DNA of 64,000 nucleotides from Caldicoprobacter oshimai DSM 21659. Lineage in GTDB: Bacteria > Bacillota > Clostridia > Caldicoprobacterales > Caldicoprobacteraceae. Each line of letters begins with the position of its first letter. The stretch's first letter is position 1. The translations under genes and the position numbers were made by a program. Below the pieces are notes generated by a model. It was not told the origin of the DNA and searched no databases. It saw nothing but the letters and a program-made list of their open reading frames with translations. The stretch is taken from the NCBI GenBank assembly GCA_000526435.1, contig JAGB01000003.1, positions 310,001 through 374,000 of the forward strand. Direction: 5' to 3'. Positions 29,894 to 40,091 of the stretch are shown here, in pieces.

Positions 29894-31300
29894 TTAATCC
29901 TTATGCTTAAAAAGCACCCTGACTCCTTGCGGCGTATCCTCAAGTATAATTCCACGGGCCCTAAGTTCATCCCGTATCTGATCAGCCAGTGCCCAGTTCT
30001 TTTCCTTGCGTGCCTGCTGTCTCTTTTCAATCAAAGCCTTAATCTCCGGGTCAAGCTCCTGCCGGGGATCCTTTCGCAAAAGACCCAGGACGCCTGTCAG
30101 CTCATCCAAAAGCGCATAGGCCCTCTCCACAGCCTGCTTTGAACTGCTGGCACTCAGCTGAGAGTTTATATCCCTTACCATATCAAAGATGGCAGCCAAG
30201 GCATCAGCGGTATTTATGTCATCATCCATTGCCTCTTCGAATTTAACCTTATAACCTGCAAGCCTTTGGATGAAATCTATCTCTTCTTCCGAAAGCTCCC
30301 TTTCAACAGCGTTTTCCATCATATGCAAGAGATTGGCCTTGCAGTTGTACAGGCGTTCCAAGGCGCTCTGTGCCTGCCTAAGCATATCCTCACTAAAGTT
30401 TATAGGATTGCGGTAATGGGCCGAAAGCATGAAGAATCGCACCACTTCCGGATCAAACTGCTTGAGTATATCACGAACAGTGAAGAAGTTGCCCAGCGAC
30501 TTGGACATTTTCTGGTTATTTACATTGATATATCCGTTGTGCAGCCAGTACCTTGCAAAAGGCTTGCCGGTAGCCGCCTCGCTCTGAGCGATCTCGTTTT
30601 CATGATGGGGGAATATGAGGTCCTGGCCGCCGGCGTGTATGTCAATGGTCTGCCCCAGGTACTTCATGGCCATCACCGAGCACTCTATGTGCCAGCCCGG
30701 CCTTCCCTTGCCCCACGGGCTATCCCACGCGGGCTCGCCCGGCTTCTGGGCCTTCCACAGCGCAAAATCCATGGGATTTCTCTTGCCCTCTTCCACCTCC
30801 ACGCGCGCTCCTGCTTCCAATTCCTCCAGCTTCTGACCCGACAGCTTACCGTACTCCGGGAAAGCTGATGTATCGAAATATACGTTGCCGTTTACCTCAT
30901 AGGCCACACCCTTTTCAATCAACTTCCCGATCAAAGCTATCATATCGCCAATGTGCTGGGTAGCCCTGGGATGGAAGGTTGCCCTCTTTATGCCCAGGGC
31001 ATCGGCATCTTTGAAGTACTCATTGATAAACCGGTCTCCCAGCTCCTTTACGGTAATGCCCTCTTCATTGGCGCGCTTGATCATCTTATCGTCTATATCG
31101 GTAAAGTTTTGCACAAACAGCACCTTATAGCCCTTGTATTCCAAATACCTTCTCAAGGTATCAAATATGATGAAAGGGCGAGCGTTGCCTATGTGGAAAT
31201 AGTCGTACACCGTCGGCCCACAGGAATACATGCGCACTTCCCCTTCATGTAAGGGAACAAATTCCTCTTTTCGCTTTGTAAGCGTATTATACAACCTCAT
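29894..31300 (-). CDS. cysS: Cysteinyl-tRNA synthetase
   Basis: 468-residue class I aminoacyl-tRNA synthetase charging tRNA-Cys. It begins [34 protein letters not shown] (about 27-43) holds the first zinc cysteine and the HIGH-type motif (HIGN), and KMSKSLGNF near residue 267 is the second ATP-binding signature. The zinc site is completed by the GWHIECS and HHENE blocks, as in the family. It overlaps cysE by 14 bp, and both are under the T-box leader, so cysteine synthesis and charging are jointly controlled by uncharged tRNA-Cys. Length is normal. Confidence 0.97.
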   Translation of the reverse strand: MRLYNTLTKRKEEFVPLHEGEVRMYSCGPTVYDYFHIGNARPFIIFDTLRRYLEYKGYKVLFVQNFTDIDDKMIKRANEEGITVKELGDRFINEYFKDADALGIKRATFHPRATQHIGDMIALIGKLIEKGVAYEVNGNVYFDTSAFPEYGKLSGQKLEELEAGARVEVEEGKRNPMDFALWKAQKPGEPAWDSPWGKGRPGWHIECSVMAMKYLGQTIDIHAGGQDLIFPHHENEIAQSEAATGKPFARYWLHNGYINVNNQKMSKSLGNFFTVRDILKQFDPEVVRFFMLSAHYRNPINFSEDMLRQAQSALERLYNCKANLLHMMENAVERELSEEEIDFIQRLAGYKVKFEEAMDDDINTADALAAIFDMVRDINSQLSASSSKQAVERAYALLDELTGVLGLLRKDPRQELDPEIKALIEKRQQARKEKNWALADQIRDELRARGIILEDTPQGVRVLFKHKD

Positions 31301-31958
31301 TTTTCCACCTACCCTCCAATTCCTCTATTTTCTTTTCCAATGCGCTGATTCTATTCAATATTTCTTTAATCTGCTCAGCCACCGGGTCAGGCAGGCGTAC
31401 CTGATCCAGGTCAATCTCATCTCTGGCGGATGCAACGCGCTTGTTATCCTTTTTAACTATCCTTCCCGGCACACCTACCACCGTACAATTTGGCGGTACC
31501 TCGCTTAGCACCACGGCATTGGCCCCAATCTTTGAATTATCGCCTACCTTAAAAGGTCCTAAAACCTTGGCTCCGGCGCTTATCACCACGTTGTTCCCTA
31601 TGGTGGGATGGCGCTTTCCGGTCTCCTTGCCAGTCCCACCCAAAGTGGCACCCTGATATATAGTCACATTATTCCCTATCTCAGCCGTTTCCCCGATCAC
31701 CACGCCCATTCCGTGGTCTATAAACAACCCCTCGCCAATTTTTGCGGCGGGATGTATTTCTATACCGGTGATAAATCTGTTAAACTGCGAGATGAGCCGC
31801 GCTATAAGCTTAAAACCCTTGCCATAAAACCAGTGCGCTATTCTATGCAATAGGATAGCATGAAATCCCGGATAACACAATATAACCTCCAGAGCGTTCC
31901 TGGCTGCAGGGTCCCTTTCAAGTACAGCTTGTATGTCCTTGCGAATTCGGTCAAACAT
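31287..31958 (-). CDS. cysE: Serine O-acetyltransferase
   Basis: 223-residue acetyl-CoA:serine O-acetyltransferase (EC 2.3.1.30), making O-acetylserine for cysteine. It begins [21 protein letters not shown] behind GGGGGGAGAATC. The N-terminal helical part holds [11 protein letters not shown], followed by hexapeptide repeats of a left-handed beta helix from about residue 70 ([28 protein letters not shown], split here only for length) and the [21 protein letters not shown] block with catalytic histidines. The C-terminal tail is charged and longer than in plant enzymes. First gene after the cysteine T-box and translationally overlapping cysS. No cysK is adjacent. Confidence 0.96.
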   Translation of the reverse strand: MFDRIRKDIQAVLERDPAARNALEVILCYPGFHAILLHRIAHWFYGKGFKLIARLISQFNRFITGIEIHPAAKIGEGLFIDHGMGVVIGETAEIGNNVTIYQGATLGGTGKETGKRHPTIGNNVVISAGAKVLGPFKVGDNSKIGANAVVLSEVPPNCTVVGVPGRIVKKDNKRVASARDEIDLDQVRLPDPVAEQIKEILNRISALEKKIEELEGRWKNEVV

Positions 31959-31993
31959 GATTCTCCCCCCTTTTGCGGAATCTTTTACCGTTA

Positions 31994-32305
31994 AAAATAA
32001 AAGCCTTCATCCCTGGATTCAGAGACGAAGGCTTCCGCGGTTCCACTCTGATTGGGCATGCTCCTTCAAGCAATACCCCACCTCTATCGCCGTAACGTGG
32101 CACAAACGGTACCCCCTACTCGGCTACGACGCTTTCGGGGATACAGCTCCCGGGCGCACTTTCAGCACGTCCTGTATCCAGGGCAACTCTCAGCGCAGCC
32201 ATTGCCCCTCTCTGTGGATTTGACATGCCTACTCTTCCCGTTCACAGCCGTTATCTTTTTTTATTTATACCACACCTCATCTACTTAAAACTATTTTTAT
32301 CGTGG
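31994..32305 (-). ncRNA. T-box riboswitch, cysteine-specific, upstream of cysE-cysS
   Basis: The minus strand carries the conserved antiterminator T-box AGAGTGGAACCGCGG (32035-32049), which pairs with the tRNA 3' end. It is followed by a terminator hairpin (AAGCCTTCGTCTCTG with CAGGGATGAAGGCTT, 32001-32034) and TTATTTTT. Upstream, stem I features are recognisable: GGGAAGAGTA, GCTGAGAG in the apical part, and a specifier segment AAAGTGCGCCC (32152-32162) where TGC at 32156-32158 is the likely cysteine specifier. Uncharged tRNA-Cys would stabilise the antiterminator and turn on cysE-cysS. Confidence 0.92.
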
Positions 32306-32311
32306 TAATTC

Positions 32312-32341
32312 ATTATATTACATTTCCCCTAAACAAGTCAA
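32312..32341 (-). promoter_or_regulatory. Promoter of the T-box/cysE/cysS transcript
   Basis: Minus strand TTGACT (32336-32341), 18-bp spacer, TATAAT (32312-32317). The predicted start near 32305 gives a leader of about 345 nt. The remaining gap up to 32537 is AT-rich; it holds the 32483-32510 repeat. Confidence 0.85.
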
Positions 32342-32537
32342 TGGTGGCATCTATCTGCCCAACAATTGACTTTGCTGCAAAAACCTCACTGACAGCATAT
32401 TCACTTGATAAAACAGCGCTTAATTTTCAATCTTTCGCTTACTGTTATCTTGGCTTCAAAATTGCGGATCTCATTTTAAGCAGCAAAATAGACTTTTTAC
32501 AGCAAAATCACAAATTCCACTATATATGACATAACGG

Positions 32538-33416
32538 CTACACCCCTAGCCTTTCAATGAGACTTTGAAGCCAATTTATAAACCGGCTGATAACGTCCCA
32601 TATGCGCTGAAGCAATCCCTTGTTTTCCTCCACAGTCCTCCGTATGTCGTCCAAACGCTGTGTGATGTTTTCCAGCTGTGTGGTTATCCTGTCGATATCC
32701 AAATCCAGCTTGCTTATCTTTTCCATGAGCTCAATAATCCTATTGATCTGTTCCTCAGTGAGCTCTATATTGAGATCTTTGGCAATCTGCAACACTATCT
32801 TCTTGATGTCTTCGGGATTTTTGACCCTCTCCCGAATTACTCTTTCCTTTATCTCCTTGATGAGAGCCGCAGCCTTATCCTTACCGATGTCCTCACCCAG
32901 CTCGCCGGTAGTTACCAGCTCTTCGTTTGCAACCTTCTTGGCCTCTTCATCCAGCTCTTTGCCCGATACCTCTTCAAAAGCCTTCATTATGCCGGTGAGC
33001 GCCGCGGTGCCTGACACCATAAACGGGGCCGCAGCCACTACCCGGGCGTTCTCCACCCCGGCTGTGGCCATGGCATTGGCGTACATCTCCTTTGTGACCC
33101 AGCTTATGTTGTAGGTCTCCACCATCAGACCTTCTCCCTCTGGCAAAGGCTTGACATAGGCACAGGATATAGCCCTGGTTCCTATCTTATCGTCCGAGAC
33201 AAGCCCTTCCAAATAGTCCCGCTCCTCCTGGTTGGTCACCTTTATTATCTTTACCTCATCGGCCTTTACGCCGAACAGCTCCAGCATCTGCTCCTGCTGT
33301 TTTTCGTTTAAATCAGCCCCCAGGCTCACCACTTCTTCCACTTGAGCCTGCACACAAGCCAACTGGCCAATCAGCAAAGCCACAGCACAAAAGCACGCCG
33401 TTATCCACTTTTTCAT
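32538..33416 (-). CDS. DUF1002 (YpuA-like) secreted protein
   Basis: 292-residue protein with a Sec-type signal peptide (MKKWITACFCAVALLIGQ, cleavage probably after VQA) and the DUF1002 domain in the middle: EVVSLGADLNEKQQEQMLELFGV split by DEVKIIKVTNQEERDYL, then TRAISCAYVKPLPEGEGLMV, and TTGELGEDIGKDKAAALI. The C-terminal third is rich in Ile, Glu and Lys with heptad character (LDIDRITTQLENITQRLDDI), suggesting a coiled coil, and ends FINWLQSLIERLGV. The family is common in Firmicutes, exported and often sporulation- or stress-associated, with no known biochemical role. It has GGGAGGG before ATG. It lies between ispF and the T-box and is probably transcribed separately. Confidence 0.88.
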   Translation of the reverse strand: MKKWITACFCAVALLIGQLACVQAQVEEVVSLGADLNEKQQEQMLELFGVKADEVKIIKVTNQEERDYLEGLVSDDKIGTRAISCAYVKPLPEGEGLMVETYNISWVTKEMYANAMATAGVENARVVAAAPFMVSGTAALTGIMKAFEEVSGKELDEEAKKVANEELVTTGELGEDIGKDKAAALIKEIKERVIRERVKNPEDIKKIVLQIAKDLNIELTEEQINRIIELMEKISKLDLDIDRITTQLENITQRLDDIRRTVEENKGLLQRIWDVISRFINWLQSLIERLGV

Positions 33417-33597
33417 CTAAAACCCTCCCATCGGCATTATTGAGAATATACCCGGACAGCATGTAACACGCAAAGCATATTGGCCCGCATATTCAAACCG
33501 AACCTGTTTTAATACCCAGACAAACCCACCTGATATGTGCTTACAAATATTATACGAGTCGGAAGGCGAAATAATTCAGCTCAATATTGAAGAGGAT

Positions 33598-34065
33598 TTA
33601 AGCCAGCAGAACCACAGCATAGGCAGCTATGCCATCCCCGGCGCCTATAAACCCCAATCCCTCTGTGGTAGTCGCTTTAACACTGACCCTGTCGGGCTGA
33701 ATGTTAAGCTCGCGAGCTATATTCTCCCTCATCTGTTCAATATAGGGTGCTATCCTGGGCCTCTGAGCCACCACAACCGAGTCGATATTTTCTATACGGT
33801 ATGACCTTTGCGCTATGAGCTCGCCCACCAAGCGCAGCAAAACCAGGCTAGATATCCCCCTGTATCTTTCATCGGTATCCGGAAACAGCTTGCCTATGTC
33901 CCCCATTGCTGCCGCGCCAAGCAAAGCATCCATTACGGCATGGACCAGGACGTCGGCATCTGAATGGCCTTTGAGCCCTTTTTCAAAGGGGATAAAAACC
34001 CCGCCCAGAATCAAATCCCTGCCTTCTACCAGGGGATGCACGTCATAACCCATTCCTATCCTCAT
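33598..34065 (-). CDS. ispF: 2-C-methyl-D-erythritol 2,4-cyclodiphosphate synthase
   Basis: 155-residue IspF (EC 4.6.1.12), the fifth step of the MEP isoprenoid pathway, a homotrimer with zinc. The metal and substrate motif [17 protein letters not shown] opens the protein; [33 protein letters not shown] holds the zinc His and Asp (split across about 40-72). [21 protein letters not shown] closes the active site. It overlaps ispD as ATGA at 34062-34065, so the two are co-translated. Confidence 0.97.
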   Translation of the reverse strand: MRIGMGYDVHPLVEGRDLILGGVFIPFEKGLKGHSDADVLVHAVMDALLGAAAMGDIGKLFPDTDERYRGISSLVLLRLVGELIAQRSYRIENIDSVVVAQRPRIAPYIEQMRENIARELNIQPDRVSVKATTTEGLGFIGAGDGIAAYAVVLLA

Positions 34066-34766
34066 ACCAACCCTCCAGCAATAAATTCACGTGCCAAAAT
34101 CAAATCCTCCCGCGTCGTAATCTTTATATTGCAATAGCTGCCCATCACCATTTTAACCGGATGCCCCAGCCGTTCCACCAGTATCGCGTCATCGGTCCCA
34201 CAAAATCCATCCTGTAGGGCCTTCTCATGGGCCTCCCATATGAGGTGATATTTAAAAGCCTGGGGCGTCTGCACCTGCCACAGCTCGCTCCGCGCAGGGG
34301 TGCACACCACAAACTGCTGCCCATCCACCTTCTTTATCGTATCCTTGACTGGGACGCCCACCACAGCCGCCCCATATTTATCGGCCGCACAAATGCTGTC
34401 CTGTATCATCTGACCCGTGACAAACGGCCTGACCCCGTCATGGATCACCACTATATCAACATCCTCAAACCTCACAAGAGCTTTGAGGCCGTTATACACC
34501 GACTGCTGGCGTTCCTGTCCGCCCTCCACCACCAATACGGGCTTTTTAAACCCATATTTTCGTACTATGTCATTTTTAACATGCTCAACGTCAGAAGGCG
34601 CCACCACCAATACCATGGCTTCGATAACTGGCTGCTCATCAAACGCCTGAAGCGCATGCACAACCACCGGCTTGTCACCCAGCATCAAATACTGCTTGCT
34701 AACGCTGGTACCCATTCGCTTGCCCTGTCCAGCTGCTACTATAATGGCATAATTTCTTCCTTTCAT
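34062..34766 (-). CDS. ispD: 2-C-methyl-D-erythritol 4-phosphate cytidylyltransferase
   Basis: 234-residue IspD (EC 2.7.7.60), joining CTP and MEP. The nucleotide-binding [17 protein letters not shown] (about 12-28) and [10 protein letters not shown] (about 103-112) motifs and VPVKDTIK are present. ATG at 34766 is used; a GGGGGAGGA lies 13 nt upstream, further than ideal. It is first of the ispD-ispF pair. The upstream yacL transcript seems to end at a terminator (34927-34952), so ispDF likely has its own promoter in the 160 bp between. Confidence 0.96.
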   Translation of the reverse strand: MKGRNYAIIVAAGQGKRMGTSVSKQYLMLGDKPVVVHALQAFDEQPVIEAMVLVVAPSDVEHVKNDIVRKYGFKKPVLVVEGGQERQQSVYNGLKALVRFEDVDIVVIHDGVRPFVTGQMIQDSICAADKYGAAVVGVPVKDTIKKVDGQQFVVCTPARSELWQVQTPQAFKYHLIWEAHEKALQDGFCGTDDAILVERLGHPVKMVMGSYCNIKITTREDLILAREFIAGGLV

Positions 34767-34926
34767 GTTTTTAGATTCATTCCTCCCCCTGCCATATACG
34801 ATACGCCCGCTAAACTCGCATTTGGTCGATACAGCCTATTATTAACCTATCTATTAAAAGACAGAGTTTCATAGAAACACGGCAGAAATTAGACAACTTC
34901 CTTTGTCTAATACAGTATACAAAAAA

Positions 34927-34952
34927 AAGCAACGGAATACAATCCGCTGCTT
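34927..34952 (-). terminator. Terminator after the PIN/TRAM gene
   Basis: AAGCAACGGA (34927-34936) pairs with TCCGCTGCTT (34943-34952), one wobble; on the minus strand a run of T residues follows (34921-34928 are all A on the plus strand). Confidence 0.85.
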
Positions 34953-34987
34953 GAGAATTAAACCTTATTCTCCCTTTGACCATCCTA

Positions 34988-36085
34988 TCAGCTTACCTTA
35001 TCCACCGGTTTAGGCTTGGCAAATATCATTCTACCTGCTGCCGTCTGAAGTACGCTGGTCACCAGCACACCTATGGTCTCGCCCACGTGTTTCTTGCCTC
35101 CGTCCACCACGATCATGGTACCATCGTCCAGATAAGCAACACCTTGCCCCACTTCTTTGCCGTCTTTGACAACCTGCACCACCATCTCTTCGCCAGGCAG
35201 GACTATGGGCTTCATCGCGTTTGCCAGCTCGTTAATGTTAAGCACGGCCACACCTTGAAACTCAGCCACCTTATTCAAATTGTAGTCGTTGGTAATGATC
35301 TTGCCGTTCAAAATCCGGGCCAGCTTAAGCAGCTTGGTGTCAACTTCAGCGACGTCATCAAAGTCCTTCTCATAAATCTCTACCGGGATGTCCAGCTCTT
35401 TCTGAATGCGGTTAAGTATGTCAAGGCCGCGCCGTCCACGATTGCGCTTTAGAACATCTGAAGAATCAGCTATATGCCTTAGCTCTTCCAGCACAAAGCT
35501 GGGGATAACCAGTGGGCCCTCTATAAACCCGGTTTTGCATATATCGAATATCCTGCCATCGATTATGACGCTGGTATCCAAAATCTTGGGTTGACTGCGG
35601 TAACCATCAAGCATGGCCTTATCCTTTGACGTTTTTTTCAATGGAACCAGCCAGTTAAGCTCGTCCCTTCTCTTTATAGCGACGCTTATCCCCAGATACC
35701 CCAGCAATATGTAAATAACCACCGTAAGAGGTATTGAAACTCCCGGCAGAGCAATTTGATTTATGGGAAAACTGATGAGGTAAGCGATAAACAGCCCCAC
35801 AATCAGACCGGCAGCACCCAGTATCACATCGGTTAAAGGCATCTCCTGCAGCTTTTTCTCTATCGCTTTTGTAAATCTCACTGTCAAAGATATGAGCTTG
35901 TTGGACGAAACGAAGAGAATAATTGCAAATACAAAACAGCACAGCAAGTACACAACAATATCCTGATATATAGGCATAAACGTTATTCTTTGGCTGTTGA
36001 GCAAATTCGTCATCCACCAGGCCACCCCTGTACCTATGACGGCCCCACATGCCGTCAACACTCCTCTAACAACCCTTACCAGCAC
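34988..36085 (-). CDS. Membrane-anchored PIN/TRAM domain protein (YacL-like)
   Basis: 365-residue protein with four N-terminal membrane helices (about 1-25, 35-55, 85-105, 110-130), then a PIN nuclease-like domain (about 165-285) with acidic residues in [29 protein letters not shown] and IITNDYNLN, and a C-terminal TRAM domain ([29 protein letters not shown], here given in two halves about 295-345). Homologues sit in the same clpC-radA-ispD neighbourhood in Bacillus and Clostridia; the role is thought to be RNA-related but is unproven. GTG at 36085 follows AGGAGG. A strong terminator follows. Confidence 0.9.
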   Translation of the reverse strand: MLVRVVRGVLTACGAVIGTGVAWWMTNLLNSQRITFMPIYQDIVVYLLCCFVFAIILFVSSNKLISLTVRFTKAIEKKLQEMPLTDVILGAAGLIVGLFIAYLISFPINQIALPGVSIPLTVVIYILLGYLGISVAIKRRDELNWLVPLKKTSKDKAMLDGYRSQPKILDTSVIIDGRIFDICKTGFIEGPLVIPSFVLEELRHIADSSDVLKRNRGRRGLDILNRIQKELDIPVEIYEKDFDDVAEVDTKLLKLARILNGKIITNDYNLNKVAEFQGVAVLNINELANAMKPIVLPGEEMVVQVVKDGKEVGQGVAYLDDGTMIVVDGGKKHVGETIGVLVTSVLQTAAGRMIFAKPKPVDKVS

Positions 36086-36242
36086 ACCTTCACCTCCTCT
36101 TCGGTTATGCCATCCCCCAAAGATCTCACCTCTCCCTTGCCAAGCAGGTCTTAAAAACCAGATCTCCTCTTATCATTATTATTAACATTCTGCCAAATTT
36201 TATAAGACCAAATACAGCTTATTATACTCTTGCCTAATATGT

Positions 36243-36737
36243 TCAATCAGTCGCTTTTTCTAAAATGATACTATCCACCAGTGCAGAAACCTCATCCTCG
36301 CTCACATTCGTAGATAGCATCAGTTCGCTGATCAGGAACTGCCTGGCACTGTTGAGCATCTTCCGTTCAGCGGCAGACAAACCTTTTTCTCTATCCCTTA
36401 ACATTAGGTTCCTTACAACATCGGCAATCTCGTAGATATCCCCACTTTTTATCTTATCCATATTCAACCTGTACCGCTTGTTCCAGTTGGCAGGCATGCT
36501 GGTCTGGTCGCCGTTTAAAACATTTATAACTTTATCGACCTCTTCTCTGGATATAACATGCCTTAAACCCATTTGTTCTACATTTTTGGTGGGGATCATC
36601 ACCTTGATCTTCATTACAGGGAAATACAGCACGTAGTACTCCTGCTTTTCGCCCAGTATCTCCCTTTCTTCTATGCTCTCCACTATACCCGCGCCATGCA
36701 TCGGATAAACCACCTTATCCCCCACCTGAAAAAGCAT
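36243..36737 (-). CDS. CarD/CdnL-family RNA polymerase-binding regulator
   Basis: 164-residue protein. The N-terminal CarD_CdnL_TRCF Tudor-like domain (about 1-60) begins LFQVGDKVVYPMHGAGIVESI and binds the RNA polymerase beta subunit; the C-terminal helical domain (about 65-160) contains NWNKRYRLNMDKIKSGD and GLSAAERKMLNSARQFLISEL, contacting promoter DNA. Family members stabilise open complexes and often act at rRNA promoters. It is transcribed from two good promoters upstream (36773-36841) with AAAAGGGAGG as ribosome binding site. In Bacillus-type order disA lies near here; it is absent. Confidence 0.93.
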   Translation of the reverse strand: MLFQVGDKVVYPMHGAGIVESIEEREILGEKQEYYVLYFPVMKIKVMIPTKNVEQMGLRHVISREEVDKVINVLNGDQTSMPANWNKRYRLNMDKIKSGDIYEIADVVRNLMLRDREKGLSAAERKMLNSARQFLISELMLSTNVSEDEVSALVDSIILEKATD

Positions 36738-36772
36738 AAAAAAAGCCTCCCTTTTAATGCAATATTTTCTTT

Positions 36773-36841
36773 ATTATACCACAAGTTTCTGATATCGTCA
36801 ATAAAAGCGATATTTTAACACACAGAGAATAGACTTGTCAA
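36773..36841 (-). promoter_or_regulatory. Tandem promoters of the carD-type gene
   Basis: Minus strand P1: TTGACG (36796-36801), 17 bp, TATAAT (36773-36778). P2: TTGACA (36836-36841), 18 bp, TAAAAT (36812-36817). Both read toward the CarD-family gene. The remaining gap to radA (to 37060) contains no gene and no disA remnant that I can see. Confidence 0.85.
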
Positions 36842-37060
36842 TATCAACAAAAAAGAAAAAGCCTCTGTCAGTAATTTACAAAAAGGTTTAACAGCCAATA
36901 CGTTCACAAGATCAATATAACGAAATAAATGGAATGAAGAATGATAGATGAAAGCAGGAGATGGTTTTGCCAATGAAACAGACAATGACAGCTAATGGGG
37001 AGCTATACCCATCACCTTACAGCCTCAATTACAACTTAAAGCGGATGAATGTATTTTTAT

Positions 37061-38425
37061 TCAAATGCCCAAAATTACTTCGAGGGCTTCAGAGATGGTC
37101 TCGACGCCAATTACATCCATGCCCTTTGGGATGGCAAGGCCTTTCAAATTATCACGGGGTATCACACACTGCTTGAAGCCCAGCCTCAGGCTCTCGTTGA
37201 TTCTCTTGTCGATATGGCTTATCCCTCTTACCTCGCCCGTCAAGCCCACTTCACCCATCACCACCATCTCGGGGCTTACCGGAATATTTCTGAAGCTGGA
37301 AGCAATGGCGGTAACGACAGCCAGGTCAGCGGCCGGCTCATCTATTTTGAGCCCTCCTACCACGTTGACATAGGCATCCTGGTTATACAGCTGCATTCCC
37401 ACCCTTTTCTCAAGGACCGCCATGAGCAGAATGACGCGGTTGTAGTCAATCCCGGTGGACATGCGGCGCGCCATGCCAAACACCGTGGTGCTCACCAAAG
37501 CCTGCACTTCCACCAACACCGGCCTGGTCCCCTCCATGCTGCACAGCACCACCGACCCAGGCACCCCGTGCGTTCGCTCGGAAAGCAAAATCTCAGAAGG
37601 ATTCAAAATCTGGACAAGCCCTCTGTCTCTCATCTCAAAGACGCCAATCTCATTGGTGGAACCAAATCTGTTTTTCACTCCGCGCAGTATCCTATAGCTG
37701 TGGTGCCTGTCCCCTTCAAAATACAAGACGGTGTCCACCATGTGCTCCAGAACCCTTGGCCCTGCGATGGCCCCTTCCTTTGTCACGTGCCCCACTATAA
37801 ATACGGTAACGCCCTGGTTCTTGGCCAGCTTCATGAGAACACCAGTGGCTTCGCGAACCTGCGTTACGCTCCCCGGCGCAGATGACAGCTGCGGCAAAAA
37901 TACCGTTTGAATGGAGTCTATGACCAAAAATTCCGGATTCAGTGTCTGGACATGGGACAGTATCACGTCCATGTTGGTCTCAGAGACCAGATACAGTTCT
38001 CTGGCCGATATATTAAGGCGGTTGGCCCTCATCTTGACCTGCTTGACGGATTCCTCACCCGAAACATAAAGCACTCTCCCATGCCTGTCGGCCAGCGAGC
38101 CGCATACCTGAAGAAGCAAAGTCGATTTGCCGATACCCGGATCCCCACCTATCAATATGAGGGACCCTTTTACAATCCCCCCGCCCAGCACATGGTCCAG
38201 CTCTTCAAGATCGGTGGTATATCTTTCCTCGTCCTGTAGAGCTATCTGCTCCAGCGCTTCAGGCCGGGAGTAGGTCACCATGCCCATCTCACCGGCATCA
38301 CGGCCTCTGAGCTGTATCTCCTCCACAAACGTATTCCACTGCTCACAGGAAGGGCACTTGCCCATCCATTTTGGGGACTCATACCCGCATTCCTGACATA
38401 CAAATACCTTTCTCGGTTTAGCCAT
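37061..38425 (-). CDS. radA: DNA repair protein RadA (Sms)
   Basis: 454-residue RadA, a RecA-like helicase that processes recombination intermediates. ATG at 38425 is preferred (GGAGGGG four nt before it). A four-cysteine zinc finger (CQECG at 10-13, CPSC at about 25-28) comes first, then the RecA-like ATPase with Walker A GGDPGIGKST (about 95-104), Walker B LVIDSIQT, and the RadA-specific KNRFG (about 252). The C-terminal Lon protease-like domain (about 275-450) contains DYNRVILLMAVLEKRVG and GEVGLTGEVRGI. Four bp separate the upstream propeller gene stop from the longer frame, so the two may be cotranscribed. The downstream gap to the carD-type gene is where disA is often found. Confidence 0.96.
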   Translation of the reverse strand: MAKPRKVFVCQECGYESPKWMGKCPSCEQWNTFVEEIQLRGRDAGEMGMVTYSRPEALEQIALQDEERYTTDLEELDHVLGGGIVKGSLILIGGDPGIGKSTLLLQVCGSLADRHGRVLYVSGEESVKQVKMRANRLNISARELYLVSETNMDVILSHVQTLNPEFLVIDSIQTVFLPQLSSAPGSVTQVREATGVLMKLAKNQGVTVFIVGHVTKEGAIAGPRVLEHMVDTVLYFEGDRHHSYRILRGVKNRFGSTNEIGVFEMRDRGLVQILNPSEILLSERTHGVPGSVVLCSMEGTRPVLVEVQALVSTTVFGMARRMSTGIDYNRVILLMAVLEKRVGMQLYNQDAYVNVVGGLKIDEPAADLAVVTAIASSFRNIPVSPEMVVMGEVGLTGEVRGISHIDKRINESLRLGFKQCVIPRDNLKGLAIPKGMDVIGVETISEALEVILGI

Positions 38426-38443
38426 AACCCCTCCACGCATTTT

Positions 38444-40033
38444 TTATATATCCGGTTGCTCAATAATGCTGACCTTCACTTTATCCTTTCTTTGTGACGG
38501 ATCGCTTACCTCATACCAGACCACCACGTTACCCGACACACACGCTTTGGACAGCATCCCCTTTTCTCCAGGCTGAGTAAGCCGTGCATAACGATCTATC
38601 TCCCAGAAATACAGCATTATCGAATCGTTCTGGGTATAGACAATGAATTTGTCTCCCACTCCAAACAGCCTTCCCACACCTTGTGCAACCACTTTTATGG
38701 TCTCACCATCGTCCCTGGTCATCAGCAACCTGGCCCTGGAAGGGTCAAGGTTGTCTAGCCAGGCTATCACCTCTCCGTTGGTCTGGGGATAGATAGCAAA
38801 TCCCTGTGGGTCTATTATTTGGGGCTCCACCCCTTGAGCCTCAGCCTGTACAGCTGCAACACCATTATCATTCACGCCTTGCACACCCATACCTGTGCCT
38901 TCAAGAGCCGCGGTTTCGGCTTGAGCAGTTGCATTTTCTCCCTGCGAAGGCATATCATTCGCAGACATATTGCCTGGCTCACCTGCAGGCTCACTTCCAG
39001 CCAATTCTACCGCTGCATCTTGTCCTGTAACTGCCCCAATCGTCAACGCCTTTTTAAGGTCGAGCTTTTTGATTATGCTCCTGCTGGCATCCTTCGGAGA
39101 TGGATATACCCATACCAACACATCATCATACAATGCAGGAGGGCATGTCACATATGTCGGATTGTTAAAGCTATCCAGGACAACCGGCTCCCCTGATTTA
39201 AAATTATACAGATACAGCCTGTCGTTCTCTTCGTCCTTTTGCTCTACCCATACCAAATTATCTCCATACAAAACCAGCTGCGGTTTGTTCAAATCGCATC
39301 GTTTAACTTGAGAGACTTCACCGGTCTTTCTGTTCAATGCGTATATGTAGTTAGTACCGCTTTGATTGGTATCCAACCATACAATCCAATTCTCATTGAA
39401 CCTGCCCTCGTAGATCTCGCCAAACTTGACCTTGGTCTCGGCAACCTCGGTTTCCTGCCTGGTATCTAGATTATAAAGAAAAAGCCTGGTAAGCACAGGC
39501 CCATCGATGCTGGAGGCATTACCAGCCGAATAGAGAAGTTCCCTGCCGTACGGGGTAGGCTCGTTTATTTGCAACATCTCGGTCTCCAAATCCACTGCAC
39601 TACCTGACAGGTCTATTATAGGAAGCTGCTTCGGTTCTTGTTTATCTTTCTGTTTAGTTATCGGCTCTGCATGAAGATCGGACACCACCTCATCCGATGG
39701 ACTCTCAATCCCCCTACTCACAACATTATTCTTGGAAACAACCTTAGGCAGCAACAGCCCTAGTGTAATAAGCACCACACATAAGCAGACGATAACCCCC
39801 AGTCGCATACTATTTTTACCTAAAATGCGGTTTGACATACTGAGGAACATAAAAACTTTGTTCGCTTTCTTAAGTGGCCTTAATCCCGAACCGGTATGCT
39901 TATCCTTCATTGAAAAACCCTTAAAAGAGCCACTCATCCTTGTTTTGAATACAACCATTATGGGCTGTTTCATCTTATATAAAATTCCGTTCCTTAGATT
40001 CTTAGCCAATTCCGCAATATTTTTAAAATACAT
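38444..40033 (-). CDS. Single-pass membrane protein with a TolB-like repeat ectodomain
   Basis: 529 residues. Residues 1-75 are basic and cytoplasmic, 77-96 form one transmembrane helix (RLGVIVCLCVVLITLGLLLP), and the rest should be outside. The exterior part carries repeated blades of the type NENWIVWLDTNQSGTNYIYALNR split from KTGEVSQV, LYGDNLVWVEQ, YDDVLVWVYPSPKD, NGEVIAWLDNLDPSRARLLM and SGNVVVWYEVSD, spaced about 45-60 residues, as in TolB or YncE-like beta-propellers. A low-complexity Ala/Glu/Gly insert lies around 350-400. No catalytic motif. It has GGGGAGAG before ATG. It lies between an MFS gene and radA, where Bacillus has no gene. Function unknown. Confidence 0.75.
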   Translation of the reverse strand: MYFKNIAELAKNLRNGILYKMKQPIMVVFKTRMSGSFKGFSMKDKHTGSGLRPLKKANKVFMFLSMSNRILGKNSMRLGVIVCLCVVLITLGLLLPKVVSKNNVVSRGIESPSDEVVSDLHAEPITKQKDKQEPKQLPIIDLSGSAVDLETEMLQINEPTPYGRELLYSAGNASSIDGPVLTRLFLYNLDTRQETEVAETKVKFGEIYEGRFNENWIVWLDTNQSGTNYIYALNRKTGEVSQVKRCDLNKPQLVLYGDNLVWVEQKDEENDRLYLYNFKSGEPVVLDSFNNPTYVTCPPALYDDVLVWVYPSPKDASRSIIKKLDLKKALTIGAVTGQDAAVELAGSEPAGEPGNMSANDMPSQGENATAQAETAALEGTGMGVQGVNDNGVAAVQAEAQGVEPQIIDPQGFAIYPQTNGEVIAWLDNLDPSRARLLMTRDDGETIKVVAQGVGRLFGVGDKFIVYTQNDSIMLYFWEIDRYARLTQPGEKGMLSKACVSGNVVVWYEVSDPSQRKDKVKVSIIEQPDI

Positions 40034-40091
40034 AATACACTCTCCCCTTCACCAACCTTTAAATACAAATATAAAAAACAACTACCTTATT

